A stretch of 64,000 nt of DNA from Gnetum montanum (GCA_015680685.1 MNCI01008651.1:700047-764046), one strand, 5' to 3'; positions 36,257-49,318 are shown, counted from the stretch's first letter. The notes: generated from the letters alone by a model not told the origin. Made by a program: numbers and translations.

Positions 36257-37103
36257 TGATAAAATAATTTAGGTTAATAGACCATGATATCATAGTTTGA
36301 TTCTATGATGTCATAGATATGATGTAGTTAAGCTTGGTCATGTCTATAAATACGAGCCCACCATCATGTCAAATTTATTGTTTAGTTAGGAGTAGAGCCA
36401 AATTCATGTGGTTTATTTCTATAGTCTTAATAAATAGTCAAAAAATGTCCACAACATACATTTAAGTTGACTATATCATGTTTTATTTGAGTAGCATTAT
36501 ACTTGGATACAATATACCATTTGCAATAAGATCGAGATTAATTCATACTCATTGCAACACTTTGATTTAAAGTAGAATTTACTTTTAATGTACTTTATTT
36601 TCTATATGGGTATCTTAATATTTACATTTCCATGCATATTAATTATTGGTAGAATAAGTATGATTCATTTCAAGCATAAATATCTATTCACTTGATAATT
36701 GTAGTAGCACTATTGTTTATTTCACTTAGTAACATAACACTTGGTAATCATAAGAGTAGGTATGTGAGTTCAGAACATGTACGATAAGCTAAGAATAGAT
36801 ACTTATCATCCTTAGGCTAGCTTAGGATTTATTTTTTATTATTAACTAGATTAATTAATTAATTATTTTCTAAGTTTCCATCTAGTTTAGTCACAACCAC
36901 ACAACATCAATACTCATATGCCTCACCTTAGACAAAACCATACATGGTAGAGCTACTACTAGTTCAAGTGGAAAGACCATAACTTACAATCAATGATTAA
37001 GGATCTATACACCACACTAGCCTCATCCACAAATTACAATACAATTTATCACAACATTTTTGGATTATAGGATTAGGTATTGGGAACACTCTATCACTCA
37101 CCA
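36257..37103 (+). repeat. Family A LTR (3' LTR of the 28979 unit)
   Basis: Preceded by CATGGGGGTA (36248-36256), starts TGATAAAATA and ends near ACTCACCA at 37103. The TATA box is at 36345-36352 and the AATAAGATCGAG polyadenylation-type block near 36527. The GATATC palindromes are reduced to repeats such as ATATCATAG and TCATAGATATGATG. No target duplication can be assigned because the upstream LTR is shared. Confidence 0.7.
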
Positions 37104-38032
37104 ATATTAAAGATAAATTTTTTTGGTTCACTTTACCATTATAAAATTAGATATATTTTTAATTTTCCTTTAATTCATGTTTAGATGTATACTTTATTAG
37201 CTCTAATTCATTATTCTTTTCTTTACCTTTCTACAATTTTTACTATGGAAAATGACTCTTTAAATCCTTGAAGGATGGATGCAATTATTTTATATAAATT
37301 CTAGGGCCATACATGAATGTAATGATTAGTTTTTTAAGCAATAAAAAGTATTTATCAATTTTCTTTAAGATTTTTTTTTGTTCTACTAATTGTTCATCTT
37401 ACATAAAGTATTTGTTTTAAAATACTGGCTAATTATATTGTCATCATTCTAGGTTCAGCATTAGTCATTCCATTCAAGTCAACAACAACATCATCACTCT
37501 TATTATCATATGTTTTCTTCTTAGATCAAGATATGCATCTTTGCATATGAAAATTTCATCATATTGAAGATCAAATGTCACACCCCCAAATTTAGCTTAA
37601 TTCCTTTAAATAAATTGTCTTAATTTCCTTGAAGATTTCTTTCTTTATTACTTTTATTAGTGTTAACTAATCTTAGAACCGAAACTAGAAAACATATCCA
37701 AGCATTATGCCCTCCAATTATTTCATTAATTATAATAAAAAGAAAGGGATCATGGGGCAACATTATGGGAAAAATAGACTTGATCCTTATACAACATGGG
37801 TGCAAGTATTACAACATCATAGGAAATTTTAAAAATTATATTCTTCAATCATTAGCTATCATGTTGTACCAGTTACATGATCCTCCTACCTCAAGTACTT
37901 CTACCAACTTCATCTACATGTAGCGACATGCAGGAAGTGTTAATGCTCTCCAAGTATTCAGATCCATCTTATTGTCCCCTTAAAGCTATGATTGGAATGG
38001 GCCATCATATATGCATCAAATGATTAGATCAT
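37104..38032 (+). other. Unassigned sequence between family A elements
   Basis: No gene is identified. A stretch near 37860-37920 (CYQLHDPPTSSTST-like in one frame) faintly recalls the tyrosine/proline/serine tail of family A gag. The TGTCACACCC at 37574 looks like a common plant LTR start, but no partner was found. This is the left flank of the element at 38033. Confidence 0.3.
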
Positions 38033-39112
38033 TGATGAGTGGCGAGGTACCCCTACACTCAACCATACAAAACGAGCGTAGCACACGCGATCCGGTCGAA
38101 CTCCACAGACTAAGTGCCTACACGCCCCATGGAACACTTGGGGTTAATCATTCGTTGTCTTCCTAGACTTACTTGTGGTTGTCACGGTGTATGGTTAGGT
38201 AAGTCTGAGGTATACGATTTTTATGGTCTTTTGTGTTCTATCTACTATGCTATCAAGGTGAAGGGTTGGAGAAACTAACTAACTCTAACTGATGAACTAA
38301 GTCTAAATTACCTAGTGTCAGCATCTGTTCCGACTTACCGTACACACCCTGAATCGATGCAACCGTGGCTACCAAACACTAATCGTTGCTGGGATCACTA
38401 CGCGTAACACACATGGTCAAAGTGGTCGTACTGAGGCACTTAACTAGGAGGAAAGGGTTGAGAAAACTAAGCTAGCCTAAGTGCGATGAGCAGCCAATTC
38501 CTTGACTAACCGTACACATCTTTGTGCATGACTACCACTGGGATTACCAAGCACAGATCCTAAATACGCCACTGGGTTACCAAGTAGTCACACTAGATGC
38601 TCGTAATCAAGTCGTACCCATTCCACGTTGCGATGAGCATCCGTTCCTTGACTATCCGTACACATCCTTAGATGCTTGTAATCAAGTCATACTCATTCTG
38701 CATTACTAAGAGAAAGAAATAAATAACAATAAAACAAATCCTATTCCATGCACTGTAAGGTTTATCCAGGCAGTTCTTCTTTATTGTCGTACACAACTTG
38801 TGTTCAGGTATAATGTTGCTCGAATAAAGATCCGTTCACTTTAGGACTCCTACTGCGGGCACATGGAAAATATTCTATATCTGGAGTGATCAAACTGCCA
38901 GAGTTTTCCTACTTCTAGCCCAGGATGAGGAAACAAGGGAGAGCTACAGCTTATTTATAGATATGACGGTGCACTGCGATATCGCGTATGCGATATCGCA
39001 GGGGACGACGCGATATTGTAGGAGACGACGCGATATCGCGTACGCGATATTGCATGGGATGCGATATCACGATGGCCATGATATCGCGGCCTATGCAAAT
39101 CATGTCTCATCA
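38033..39112 (-). repeat. 3' LTR of the 38033-45574 element
   Basis: 1080 bp. In element orientation it starts TGATGAGACATG; U3 contains at least five GCGATATCGC-type palindromic words (38976-39090), including a 24-bp near-palindrome at 38976-38999 and another at 39030-39053. A TATA box lies on the minus strand at 38952-38959. The CACTGGG(A)TTACCAAG repeats near 38535 and 38570 are the family's GCTTGGTAACCCAGTGG unit reversed. Confidence 0.85.
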
Positions 39113-41233
39113 TACCCCCATGACTGAATAAAAACTCATCGTTGAGTTCCTTACAATAATATCGGGAAGGTATGGGATTATTGAGGGGAATGGAACTAAT
39201 GAGATGACATGTGAACGGATCATCATTACAAGACTTGAAAAAACTGGTGTTCATGACAACAAGAGTGAACACCTTATTACATTGACATTAGGTCTTAGTT
39301 GGCAGCTGAGAGAGAAGAGAGAAAGAAGTGTTGCTGCTGCCAACGCCAAGATTGCACCTTTCGTTGTCCATCCGGAAGCGCGCCATCGATCTTGCTCCTT
39401 GCATAGCTGCTTCCAGCACGGCTCCATTCCAAGTATTTGCTCTAGATCCAATCCGTTGTTGTATGATCGCCACCTGCATACACAACACAATCATATATTA
39501 GCAAGGGTAAATGAATCATCATGTAATTAATACCTTGCTTCGGTGTAGGTCCATTGGCTAGGTTGTGGTATGGCTAATTGTGGATCTGGGGATGTATTAA
39601 TGATGACTACCGAAGGTGTAGGGGTTAGGAAAAAATTGAAAAAATCAGGGCTAGGAGAAAAATGAAAAAATTGGGCCCCATCCCCCCATGACTAATTGTG
39701 AACCTCCGATAGCGTTAGAATGGAGAAAGAAAGGGAGTAAGAAAGATAGATAAAAAGGGACACCTATGGCATCGATGAAATGGATGTCAAGATGGAAATG
39801 AACAAAATAAAATTAATTGCAAAATGTTAAGGGAAAGAATTTAACTAATGCTCCAAATAGGAATGTCAGTGGGTCCTCCCCAAAGCAGGCTCATGCCCTT
39901 AATGCCCTGACAAACCCACATTCAAAGAGTCCGTAGGCTCCGGGAATGTCATTTGGAACAAAAGTTAAAGTCTTAACCGCAAGAATTTACCAAAAAGAAA
40001 ACAATGCATCTACCAAAATATACACTAATGATACAACCGGTAATGAGGTGAACAATGGAGAGAAGGGTGGAGAGAAGAGGATGGAATGGAATCCCAAGAA
40101 TAAGGTGGTGTACAGCCCCTTGTGTGTTTCATGATTAATGTGACTTAGCAAATCCCATTCCAAGTCCGGCCTCAAACCAACCACATCCAGTGACTTCGCA
40201 TCAATGCATTTAGCTAAACCATCCACTTGGATAACAAGGATGCCTTCCCCAAGAATCACCACCATTCCGACGAAACAAAGGAGAGAATGGAAAGCGAGAA
40301 GGGCCTTAGTTAGAGGGAACACTTTTGGTTCCATAACCAGTGCTTGTAGCCCAAGTTTATTTTGTCTAATGGGTGTGCTTTGAATTCTCACTTAGTTTTT
40401 TTTTTTATTTATGCGTGAGAATCACACCATGCAAAGACTTTTTATTTTTATTTGTCTTAGCTTTCGATAGTTGGGGTAACATCAAAACGGTAAGAAAACT
40501 CAAGAAGAAAACACCCATGCACCCAAGAGAATGGCCAACACAATCACATTAAGTTCCCTTGAAGTCACACCCTTTTCAATCCTTGAGTCCTTCCTTAGTT
40601 TGAGAAATGCCTAGTCATCGATTCGTTTAAGTTCTTATTAGAAGGGGACTGTACATTTCCAAGCCGATAGAGACCATAGAAACTGGTGGATGGATGGATG
40701 AAGTGGTCTCATTGCTTGCCATATCAAAAGAAACATACCTTAGTATCAACATCATGACTTAAAGCTAAAAACCAAACATTAGCAATCAACAAGAAAACAG
40801 TTCATACCATCATGTAGAACACTTATTGGGTGACAAACTTACAAGGTGGATCACACACACACACACACACAAAATGAAAAAGTATAACGATGTTGTAAAA
40901 CAAAAACAAGAAGAGTTAAAGAAATTTGTAAAACAAATATGTGTAAGACAAAAAATTGTAAAACAAAAACATTGTAAAGAAAAAATGCGTAAGATAAAAA
41001 TGTGTAAAAAAAAAAACTTAAAAAGAACCGAGGCCCCCATATGGTTAGCATAGGTGGCCATCTCCCCCATGACTGAGTGGAAAGGGAGAGATCTGAAATA
41101 TTGAGCACTTGTTTGAATTTCTAAGAAGTGTCCAACTTCTCCCAATTGATGATATTAGATTAAGGGGTGGAAGTTGGCAACGCTCATATTCCAATGTATC
41201 TATGCCTTCGTTGTTGGCATGGGTTAGTGCCTC
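39113..41233 (-). other. 3' non-coding region of the complete family A element
   Basis: From the polypurine tract (TACCCCCATG on the + strand at 39113-39122) to the end of the polyprotein. It holds a block shared with other copies (minus-strand CCTCTAACTAAGGCCCTT near 40295), a (CA)n microsatellite of about ten units at 40852-40871, and the T-rich tract (reversed, 40885-41035). Open frames such as 39987-40391 are not conserved and carry no known motif. I see no gene. Confidence 0.55.
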
Positions 41234-42292
41234 AGTTCATTCCATGCATATTTGGTTGCTCCTTCTAGTAGCTTTCAACCATGGGGTGTCTTCTACTGGT
41301 TGTGTGGTTGCTACAGATAGGCATCTTTGTTTCAAATTTTCAAGGGCACACCTGCTGCATGGAGGCATTTCCTCCATGTCATCACCCGATGAATCACTGT
41401 ATGTGATGCATGGAAATTTCCTCTTCTCAACCTTTCCATAAATATTTATCTTAGAGATTTCCAAGGAAAGATCATGGATCCTAAGGGTATCTACTGTACT
41501 AAGCCATGCCCTTCCCATTATAATTGGGAAGTCCCCTTCGTTGTTGTTGACTTTAATCACCAGGAAATCTATTGGGTAAGACCAACCACACATAGTGGTA
41601 ATGATGTCCTCCACCAATCCCAAGGGAATGGTGATGGACTGGTCTGCCAGCTCTAGTTGAATGTTGCTCTTCTTAAGTTGGGGTAGGTTCCAGGCGTGAT
41701 ACATCTCTTGTGAAATTAAGTTGACTCTAGAACCTGAGTCAAGAAGAGCCCTATGTGGTTCATTTTCGGTAACCTGAAGGTAGATTAAGGGACTTCTAGG
41801 ATCAGTTAGTTTCCTAGGAAGGTGGCCTACCTTGATCCAGTTGGTTACGGTATGCGTTAACATAACCATATGCGTTAAGCTCTGTTGGACTGAAGGGTAC
41901 TCTAAAGTGTTAGATGGTGGAGGAGTGTACATGGGCTTAACCGCTTGTTGTTGCGAGAGTTTGTTTGGGATTTTGGTTCTAAAGAAGGGTCTTCTCTTTT
42001 TACAGTTGTCAGAACCAGTAGTAGGTTGAATATTTATAGCTCTCGCAGCATGATGTTGTTGCGGTTGAGTAGGAAGTTCCCCTTGCATTGTTGGAGTAGG
42101 AGGTGTTATGGAAACTACTTGTGGAAGAGGTGTGGATGGATTTGGAGGATGGGATGAGTGTGGAATGTCTCCCAGAGGAGAAGGAGTCCTCCTGAAGTAC
42201 TCCCAAACTTGGTAGTGACGTTGGGGAGTAGTGTGACTCATAGAGTCACTTGGAGAAATCGGCTATTGCACATAATAACCATAAGAATCGGG
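41234..42292 (-). pseudogene. Athila-like aspartic protease domain, C-terminal part of the polyprotein
   Basis: The frame continues from gag through two TAG codons about ten codons apart (42294 to 42262), then runs open for about 334 codons to TAA at 41234-41236. After a proline/glutamine-rich linker, the retropepsin domain starts near 41770: ALLDSGSRVNLIS holds an intact D-S-G triad. Then come LELADQSITIPLGLVEDI, WSYPIDFLVI and DFPIIMGRAWLSTV, wording that resembles Athila proteases. This is the least damaged enzyme domain in the window. A cysteine pair (CSRC) lies near the C-terminus. No RT domain follows. Confidence 0.8.
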
Positions 42293-44360
42293 CTACTGGT
42301 AAGGGTACTGTTGTGTTGGCAGTGGCATCCCCCATGACTGTGGGTATTGCCACTGCTGATGTTGTCCAATGGGTTGTGGTGGAGTTCCACTTGGATAATA
42401 TGTTAGGGGTTGGTGGAACTGCCTTGTGTTACCTTGGGGATAAGGTAACCTCTGGGGTGTTTGCTGTTGGTTAAGTCTTGGATTAAGTGCATACACCCCA
42501 AACTCTTGTAAATGTGAGATGATTGGACAACATCCCTTGGGATGATCATAATGGCAGATATCACATCCACCGTCATTGTCTGTGTCTGAATCCACAACCT
42601 CATCAGAGATAGTAATTTTCCCCTTACCCTTGTTATGTGCAGGGCCTGAATTTCTCCACTTTGTCTTATCTTTATCACTACTTCGTTCCTCCTTAGAATC
42701 TTCTACAATTTTCAAGATAGTTTCAAGTCTGGAGTCTAAGGAATCCCACAATTGATCCATATTAGCTGATACTTTTGTTGTTAATTTTTGAATCGGCAAG
42801 GTTTTTCTGTTCACCAACTCTTCGAGTGGTGACTCATCCTCTTCATCACAAAATTTCACTCCCTTCTTCCAAAGGGAGCTATCACGGTTGTATTCTTCCG
42901 CACTTTCCCTCTTACGTAGCTCACCTTCTTCTTTTGCTACTTGTTCCAACAAGCGATGTACTTCATGGACTCTAAGTTGTGATAGTCTCCATTGGGCATA
43001 ATTCCCAAGGGTTCTTCTCATTTCATGCCTTAGCCCATCCACGATGTGGTGAAGTTGATCCCGCTGAGCGTACCCATGGCCCAGGCAATGCTGTAACAAT
43101 ATGTAGTAGCGGTTCATAAGTACCTTGTTTCTAGCCTTGGATCTGCTTATGCAAATTAGACACTCTGGAGTACGTATGATACTTGTCGTTGAAGAGTTCT
43201 AGCATCGTACTCCACCTCCTAATGGTTTCCGGTTCTAAGGACCGGTACCAACTCTCTGCTTCCTTGATGAGTGTCCTGGGAAACAACTTTACTTTCTGCC
43301 ACTCATTTTATATATTTTGCAAGGCACAAGCATCATGGAATGCCTGTAAATGATGCTGCGGATCAGCATTGTATCCCCCTTCAAATTGTGCGATGTTGTT
43401 CATGTCTAAGCATTTGATCCAACTATCTTTTAAATGCCTTGTGGGAATCCTAACTGCCTCTGTTATGTCAAGCATACTTCGAGTTGTGAGTAGGGGCTCA
43501 TCATGATCATCTCTTTCATGATGCCTATGATGTCTTCGTTGTTCCCTACTCTCCCTACATCCTTGCCCTTGTCCTCTCTCTTGACTCTCTCGTCGAGGTC
43601 TCTCATTTTTCTTACCTTTATCCTCTCCGTTATGCTCGTGCTGGTTGTGCCCAGATGTGGAAGAAGAGGGTGAGTGATGAGATGAAGGAGAAGAAGAAGG
43701 GGAACCATCACCATGGTGATGTTTCTTTCCTTCTCTTCGGCTGCTATGACCCCGATCGTGATGACGATCTAAGTGCCCGTCCTTGTTATGAGTTGTTGTT
43801 CCCTCAGTGAATAGTTGGTGTTCACGGGCATTAGAACTACTGTTATGTATCGTTGATCGTAGGTTCTGATACCTAGCCTCCTCACCATTATTAGGAGGGG
43901 GAACATCGTTTGTTAGAGAACCCGTGATAAGGGGTTTCTCGTCTCCTATTTTGCTAAGGATGTGCGAACCTTTGCCCTTCATCAGTGTATGTTGGCTCTC
44001 CTGCCTTGAGTCCCTCATACATTGCAAAGTTGTGGGATAGTAATCCCTTGAATCAAAGTCTTCCGCAACGTATTTAGCATATAATTCTATCATGCCAATC
44101 TGTGCCAAGGCACGGAGAAGCATGTTTGGGACTGATCGATCTAGAGGTAACACGATGTTACCTTGCAAATCTCTCCATCACAGCTATTCATCTTGATGGA
44201 GGATAAAAGTAAAATTTGGAATATACTCATCGGGATGAGTATGGACTATCTTGTATTGTTTAGGACTTGGCTGATTTTGGTTATGTGTTTTTGATTGCTG
44301 ACTGTTCTTTGTATGGTCCTTAGGTGGTGAGTTGCTCTTATGAGAAGAAGAAGAAGACAT
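42293..44360 (-). pseudogene. gag of the complete family A element
   Basis: The start is taken at the ATG read from 44360, giving MSSSSSHKSNSPP; the copy at 56292 also starts MSSS. A TAG and a TGA interrupt near codons 53-55. The frame then runs through a histidine/arginine/serine-rich basic region, the capsid region (YIKWLDMNN-like: WIKCLDMNNIAQFEGGYN; AESWYRSLEPETI) with TAA at about 43308, and a frameshift near 43125. The C-terminal part (43117-42293) has a charged helix (RLLEQVAKEEGELRKRE) and a variant zinc-knuckle, C-x2-C-x3-H-x3-C (GCDICHYDHPKGCC), then a Q/P/Y-rich tail. It would assemble the particle and bind RNA. Confidence 0.75.
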
Positions 44361-44484
44361 GATGTCTTATAGGTGTGCTAATTTTACCGTTATATAATTT
44401 TTTCTTTAATTAACCCGAAGGTCCGTTTAGGCTCCCAATGATGTGAGTGATGTCCTATGTTCTATTCAGTGCACAAACACTTAG

Positions 44485-44502
44485 TCCCCAGCGATGGTGC
44501 CA
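44485..44502 (-). promoter_or_regulatory. Primer-binding site, tRNA-Asp type
   Basis: On the minus strand TGGCACCATCGCTGGGGA follows the 5' LTR after one base. It matches the tRNA-Asp-complementary site typical of the Athila group (as I recall it) at 14 of 18 positions; three of the four differences are transitions of the methylation-decay kind. Confidence 0.7.
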
Positions 44503-44503
44503 A

Positions 44504-45574
44504 TGATGAGTGGCGAGGTACCCCTACACTCAACCATACGAAACGAGCGTAGCATGCGCGATCCAATCGAACTCCGCAGACTAAGTGCCTACACACCTCA
44601 TGGAATACTTGGGGTTAATCATTCGTTGTCTTCCTAGACTTGTGGTTGTCACGGTGTATGGTTAAGTAAGTCTGAGGTATATCATTTTTATGGTCTTTTA
44701 TGTTTTATCTCCTATGCTATCGAGGTGAAGGGTTGGAGAAACTAACTAACTCTAACTAATGAACTAAGTCTAAATTACCTAGTGTCAGCATCCGTTCCCA
44801 CTTACCGTACACACCCTGAACCGATGCAACCATGGCTACCAAATGCTAATTGTTGCTGGGATCACCACATGTAACGCACGTGCTCGAAGTGGTCGTACTG
44901 AGGCACTTAACTAGGAGGAAAGGGTTGAAAAAACTAAGCTAGCCTAAGTGCGATGAGCAGCCGATTCCTTGACTAACTGTACACATCTTTGTGCACGACT
45001 ACCACTGGGATTACCAAGCGTAGATCCTGAATACGCTAATGGGTTACCAAGTAGTCACACTAGATGCTCGTAATCAAGTCATACTCATTCCGCGTTGCGA
45101 TGAGCATCCATTCCTTGACTATCCATACACATCCTTAGATGCTCATAATCAAGTCATACTCATTCCGCATTACTAAGAGAAAGAAATAAATAACAATAAA
45201 ATAAATCCTATTCCATGCACTGCAAGGTTTATCCAGGAAGTTCATCTTTATTGTCGTACACAACTTGTGTTCAGGTACAATGTTGCTCGAATAAAGATCT
45301 GTTCGCTTTAGGACTCCTACTACGGGCACATGGAAAATATTCTATCTTTGGAGTGATCAAACTGCTAGAGTTTTCCTACTTCTAGCCCAGGATGAGGAAA
45401 CAAGGGAGAGCCACCTCTTATTTATAGATATGACGATGCACCGCGATATCGCATACGCGATATCGTAGGGGATGACGCGATATTGCAGGGGATGACATGA
45501 TATCGTGTACGCGATATAGCATGGGATGCGATATCGCGACGGCCGCGATATCGCGTGCGAATCGCATCTCATCA
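44504..45574 (-). repeat. 5' LTR of the 38033-45574 element
   Basis: 1071 bp, same ends as its partner. GATATC palindromes occur at 45441-45560 and the TATA box at 45419-45426 (minus). It differs from the 3' LTR by scattered transitions and one 5-base indel near 44640. The ATCAT target duplication follows on the right. Confidence 0.85.
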
Positions 45575-48550
45575 ATCATGCTCTTGGATAAAGTAAAAAA
45601 GGATAGAATTACTGCATAAGACTCTTAGGTATTAATTATAACATTAAGTTGACTAGAAGTTGACTACCCAACAATAAAATCTCAACTCTTGCTAACAATA
45701 TTTTGCAAGGTTACTACCCTAGATCCTACTATAATAAATAATGACAAATGACCTAGCCTACCTACAATCTTCTCATCATCAGACATCTTGAAACATCCTA
45801 ATCATCAATTAGTCTCCCATAATAATATCTAGTGATTGTGTTACCAAGTAACCTTGACAAGCTTGCAATAGTCTTATGACCCAAGCAGGAAGTTCCTGAA
45901 GCCTATATTGAATAATATAAGCCATCATAATCACCTCCACTACTTCATTTTGACTAGGTACCTTGTTGAATATAGTCCTAATGCTAATTCCACTTTTCTC
46001 CTAGACTAACTAGGTCTTAGTATCATCTAGGAGTATTCCTAGATAACTAGGTCTTAAGTCTCCTTGAAGGATTGAAAGCACTTTAGAAACCATAAGGATT
46101 GCATGTGCATAGTAGCTTCCAAGGTACCTAACTCACCCTCATCCATGTTCCATACAATGTTGAGACTAACTATTGCTAATATGTCACTTAGCCTCATATG
46201 TGTCTCATAGCATGTTAAGACTATATATTGTTGTTGAGATGATGTTGCTTACATCTTCTGCAACTTCTACTATATTTAAATCAAGCACTATTCTTCAAGA
46301 TATGATAACTAAGGTACTCTAGAAATTATAAGACTTAGAAAAGGCATCAAGGGGAAACATTAACATTAGGCTAAAGAAGGAATTTAAAACAAAGAACAAA
46401 TCTACTACCTTCTTGAATCAACAAGGTATTCCTTATTGACTAACAAGTCTCTTGAGATCCCAAGTGCAAAGCATCAACAAGCTTAAGGTAGAAGAAGATA
46501 TGAATGGAAAATGATGGTTGAGAGAGAAACCCATACATTACTTATAGTGTCTAAATAAAAAATGTTCATGCATGGCTTCTAGAAGGTTCTAGATCTATTA
46601 ACAAACCTGTACCAAGTGACATATTCAAGATAAAGATAAATATCATATTTAATTAGTGGGTCCCACATCTAGTCATCCAGTCCTTATCGAGAGACAACAA
46701 GATTAGCATCATAATAGAATAATCACAATACAAAGAAATATAAAAATATAAAATCTCATATTAACTACAAATACAAGGAGGTGAGACTTATCAAACACTA
46801 ATTATGTTAGTAGGATCTCAAGCCAAATTAACTAATAATTAAGGCTCATGCATGATAAAACTACTAATGAAGTCTCATGCCAACAAAGATAATGATCATG
46901 TAATTAAAATACCATGAATTATGATCTTCTTATTCTTAGTCAACCATGACTCATGTTGTAATACCACAACTCGTGGTAATGAAAAAATCATCATTTTGAT
47001 CAAAATCTTCCAAAACTTCAATATTCTATCAAAATTTCATCTTATCATCAGTAAGTTACATAAATAACAAAAGAGATTAAAAACATTTGTAGGAGATTTA
47101 TAAAAGTTTTGTGTAAGTGAAATTGAAGTTAAAGCTTAATTACGTTTAAAGACCCATAGTATCTATTGAACAAATGTTAGATTTTGATGAAAAATAAAGA
47201 CAAACTCTACAAGTTGATCAAGTAATAGTAGGAAGAATAAAAACAAATCATATAATTTTTTTGCTACAACATTATAGCATTTTTCTTAGGGGAGTTGAAT
47301 CCATCTTCCACTTTTATTTCTAAGATGATATGAACTTAAGTGAAGCCTGCTAATGGTATTCTGATACTTGATTGAAATAGTAGCTAATGTTAGAGATAGT
47401 GTGTCATGCCCCATGTGTCCAAGAAGATAAATAAGCAAGAGAAAAAACATTAATTTGCACTCTATCATCAAGTCAAGAAAAAATTATTTTTTATTTTATT
47501 AAAAGATTGATGGGTAGATGTAATTAAATAATGATTCTAATCTCTCACGTCTCTTGAATTTCTAGCCCATTTTTTCATAAAATACGATTGTCCCATCATA
47601 TTATGAAATCATATTATATTGATGATTTACATCATATTATATTTCATAATATGATGTGATTTAATAAATATGATTATTATATCATCAATTTATCATATTC
47701 ATCAATTCTCATTAATCAAAGAAGTTAAAAATCACATTTTTGGCTATTATTATGTAACATATGTTAACCATCAAATCAACTCAAGTCAATTCCAAATTTA
47801 TTAGGAAGCTAGATTGTTGAAATAGATTTCTATCAAGTATTCACTTACCCCATAACTCTCTTAGATTGCAAGAGATATTCATCTTGCAAATCAGAAATTT
47901 TTGTTTTGGATGTTGAACAATTTTGCACCAAACCCCTTTTTTGGGCCATATTTGAATGATAAAATTTATTCCAATTGATATGAAATTTTACAAATTGGTA
48001 GATTGTAGAATGAGATTTCCAACAAACATAAGAGTAGTGAAAAACTCATCTATATTGTAAAGATATTGCAACTATAAAATCAGAAAAAAATCAGTTTCTC
48101 TTAGTTAGGAAGCCCATATCATCTGATATATTGGATTGCAAAAAATCTAATGTGATGTAAATAAAATTATTTCTTGCCTTCTAGATTAGATTAGAATTGT
48201 GTAATTATGTTCTAGTAGTATATATAGTCATTTAATTTTGGTTTCATACATCCTTAAAACTCAAGATATATATTTTAATTATTGCAAGGAGAAAGGATTC
48301 TTAAGAATTACAATCGATAGTTTGGATTTGAAAATAATTTTGACTAGAGGTAGAGCCCAAGACATAGGTAGCATAATACATTAGATGAATAATAGAGAAA
48401 TATAATAGTGCCTTGAATGTGACTTGAACTAACAATGAACTAATCACTTGAGCCATCTATCACTAATCAATAGGTATAAAAATTATATTATATTAAAATA
48501 ATAAGAGAGGTTTAAAAATTTTATAAGATATATTTGCAAAGTTTAAAACT
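45575..48550. other. Unassigned AT-rich sequence
   Basis: No gene, LTR pair or coding domain is recognised over 3 kb. Short open stretches (for example 47286-47471) have no motif. Two features stand out: a perfect inverted repeat at 47594-47656, and a TTTTTTGGGCCATATTTGAATG block near 47935 of the sort common in plant repeats. Probably old transposon debris. Confidence 0.4.
47594..47656. repeat. Perfect 16-bp inverted repeat
   Basis: CATCATATTATGAAAT (47594-47609) and its exact reverse complement (47641-47656) flank a 31-base AT-rich loop. It could form a hairpin and might be a miniature-transposon relic. No target duplication is obvious. Confidence 0.6.
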
Positions 48551-49318
48551 TGATGAGTACTAAGTGTTTCCAATGCCCAACCATACGATCTACAAGCATT
48601 ATAGTAGACTATGTCATAATTCATGGATGAGACTATCATAGTATCTAAATTGGTAAGCATTAATTGTAGATTGTTGTCTTTCCACTTGGGCTAGTAGTAT
48701 GATCATTGATGTTATGTGACTATGGCTAAGCAAGAGGGGAACATAGAACTTAATTAATTAACTAGTCTAATTAACAAAAAGAAAATATATCCTAACTTAG
48801 CCTATGGATGATGAGTATTTGTTTCTAGCTTGCTGTACATATTTTGAACTAATGGAACCATTGCTATGATTACCAAGTGACACAGTACTAGGCGTACCAA
48901 GTGATATCACTATTGGGTTACAAAACAATTACACTTTATGCTCAAAATTAGTTGCAATTATTCTACCAAAATCTATGTTGAAGGGAAAAGTAAATAGTAA
49001 ACTAAATATGTTTAAAATAAATTACATTAAAAGAAAAATTTATGCTAGGTTAAAATATTGTAACAAATATGAATAAATCTTGATCTTATTACTAGTCATG
49101 GATTGTGTCTAAGTATATTGCCACTCACATAAGATCTTGTACAATCAACTTAAATTCATGTTGTGGGCTCTCATTGATTGTTACTAGACTATAGAAATAA
49201 GCTACAAGAGTTCAACTATGCTATTGACCAAATAGTGCATAAACATGATAGGTAAACTGTATATATATGCATTTTTTTTTTGTAATTGCTTCAACATAGA
49301 TGCATTAATGTAGCATAA
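48551..49318 (-). repeat. Truncated family A LTR, minus orientation
   Basis: It starts TGATGAGTACTAAG. On the reverse strand it carries the family's typical blocks: the ATTACCAAGTGAC and GGCGTACCAAGTGATATC repeat words (48870-48910), an AATAAATCTTGATC block near 49070, and a T-rich end with GATGCATTAATGTAGC. It breaks off at 49318 where the family C LTR begins. The missing part is not found at the far side of that element. Confidence 0.6.

Larger units (their letters stand above)
38033..45574 (-). mobile_element. Complete family A (Athila-like) gag-pro element, minus strand
   Basis: 7542 bp bounded by a 5-bp target duplication ATCAT (38028-38032 and 45575-45579). LTRs are 38033-39112 (3') and 44504-45574 (5'), both TGATGAG...CTCATCA. 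Read on the minus strand: 5' LTR, primer-binding site, gag, protease, T-rich tract, about 1.8 kb of non-coding sequence, polypurine tract (39113-39121), 3' LTR. There is no RT, RNase H or integrase, nor room where they have obviously been deleted. The LTRs differ by about 5-7% over the first 235 bases by eye, mostly transitions, making it one of the younger insertions here. It must have relied on enzymes from a relative. Confidence 0.85.

Noticed and set aside
37574-37640. TGTCACACCC as the start of another LTR
   Set aside because: No second copy or matching end was found in the window.
38033-39112. TGATGAG...CTCATCA ends could be terminal inverted repeats of a DNA transposon
   Set aside because: The same sequence occurs as a direct pair with primer-binding site, polypurine tract, gag-pro between, and 5-bp target duplications, so these are LTR ends.
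40810-41145. Phenylalanine-rich minus-strand frame as a membrane protein
   Set aside because: It is the T-rich tract of family A plus a (CA)n microsatellite; other copies have no such frame.
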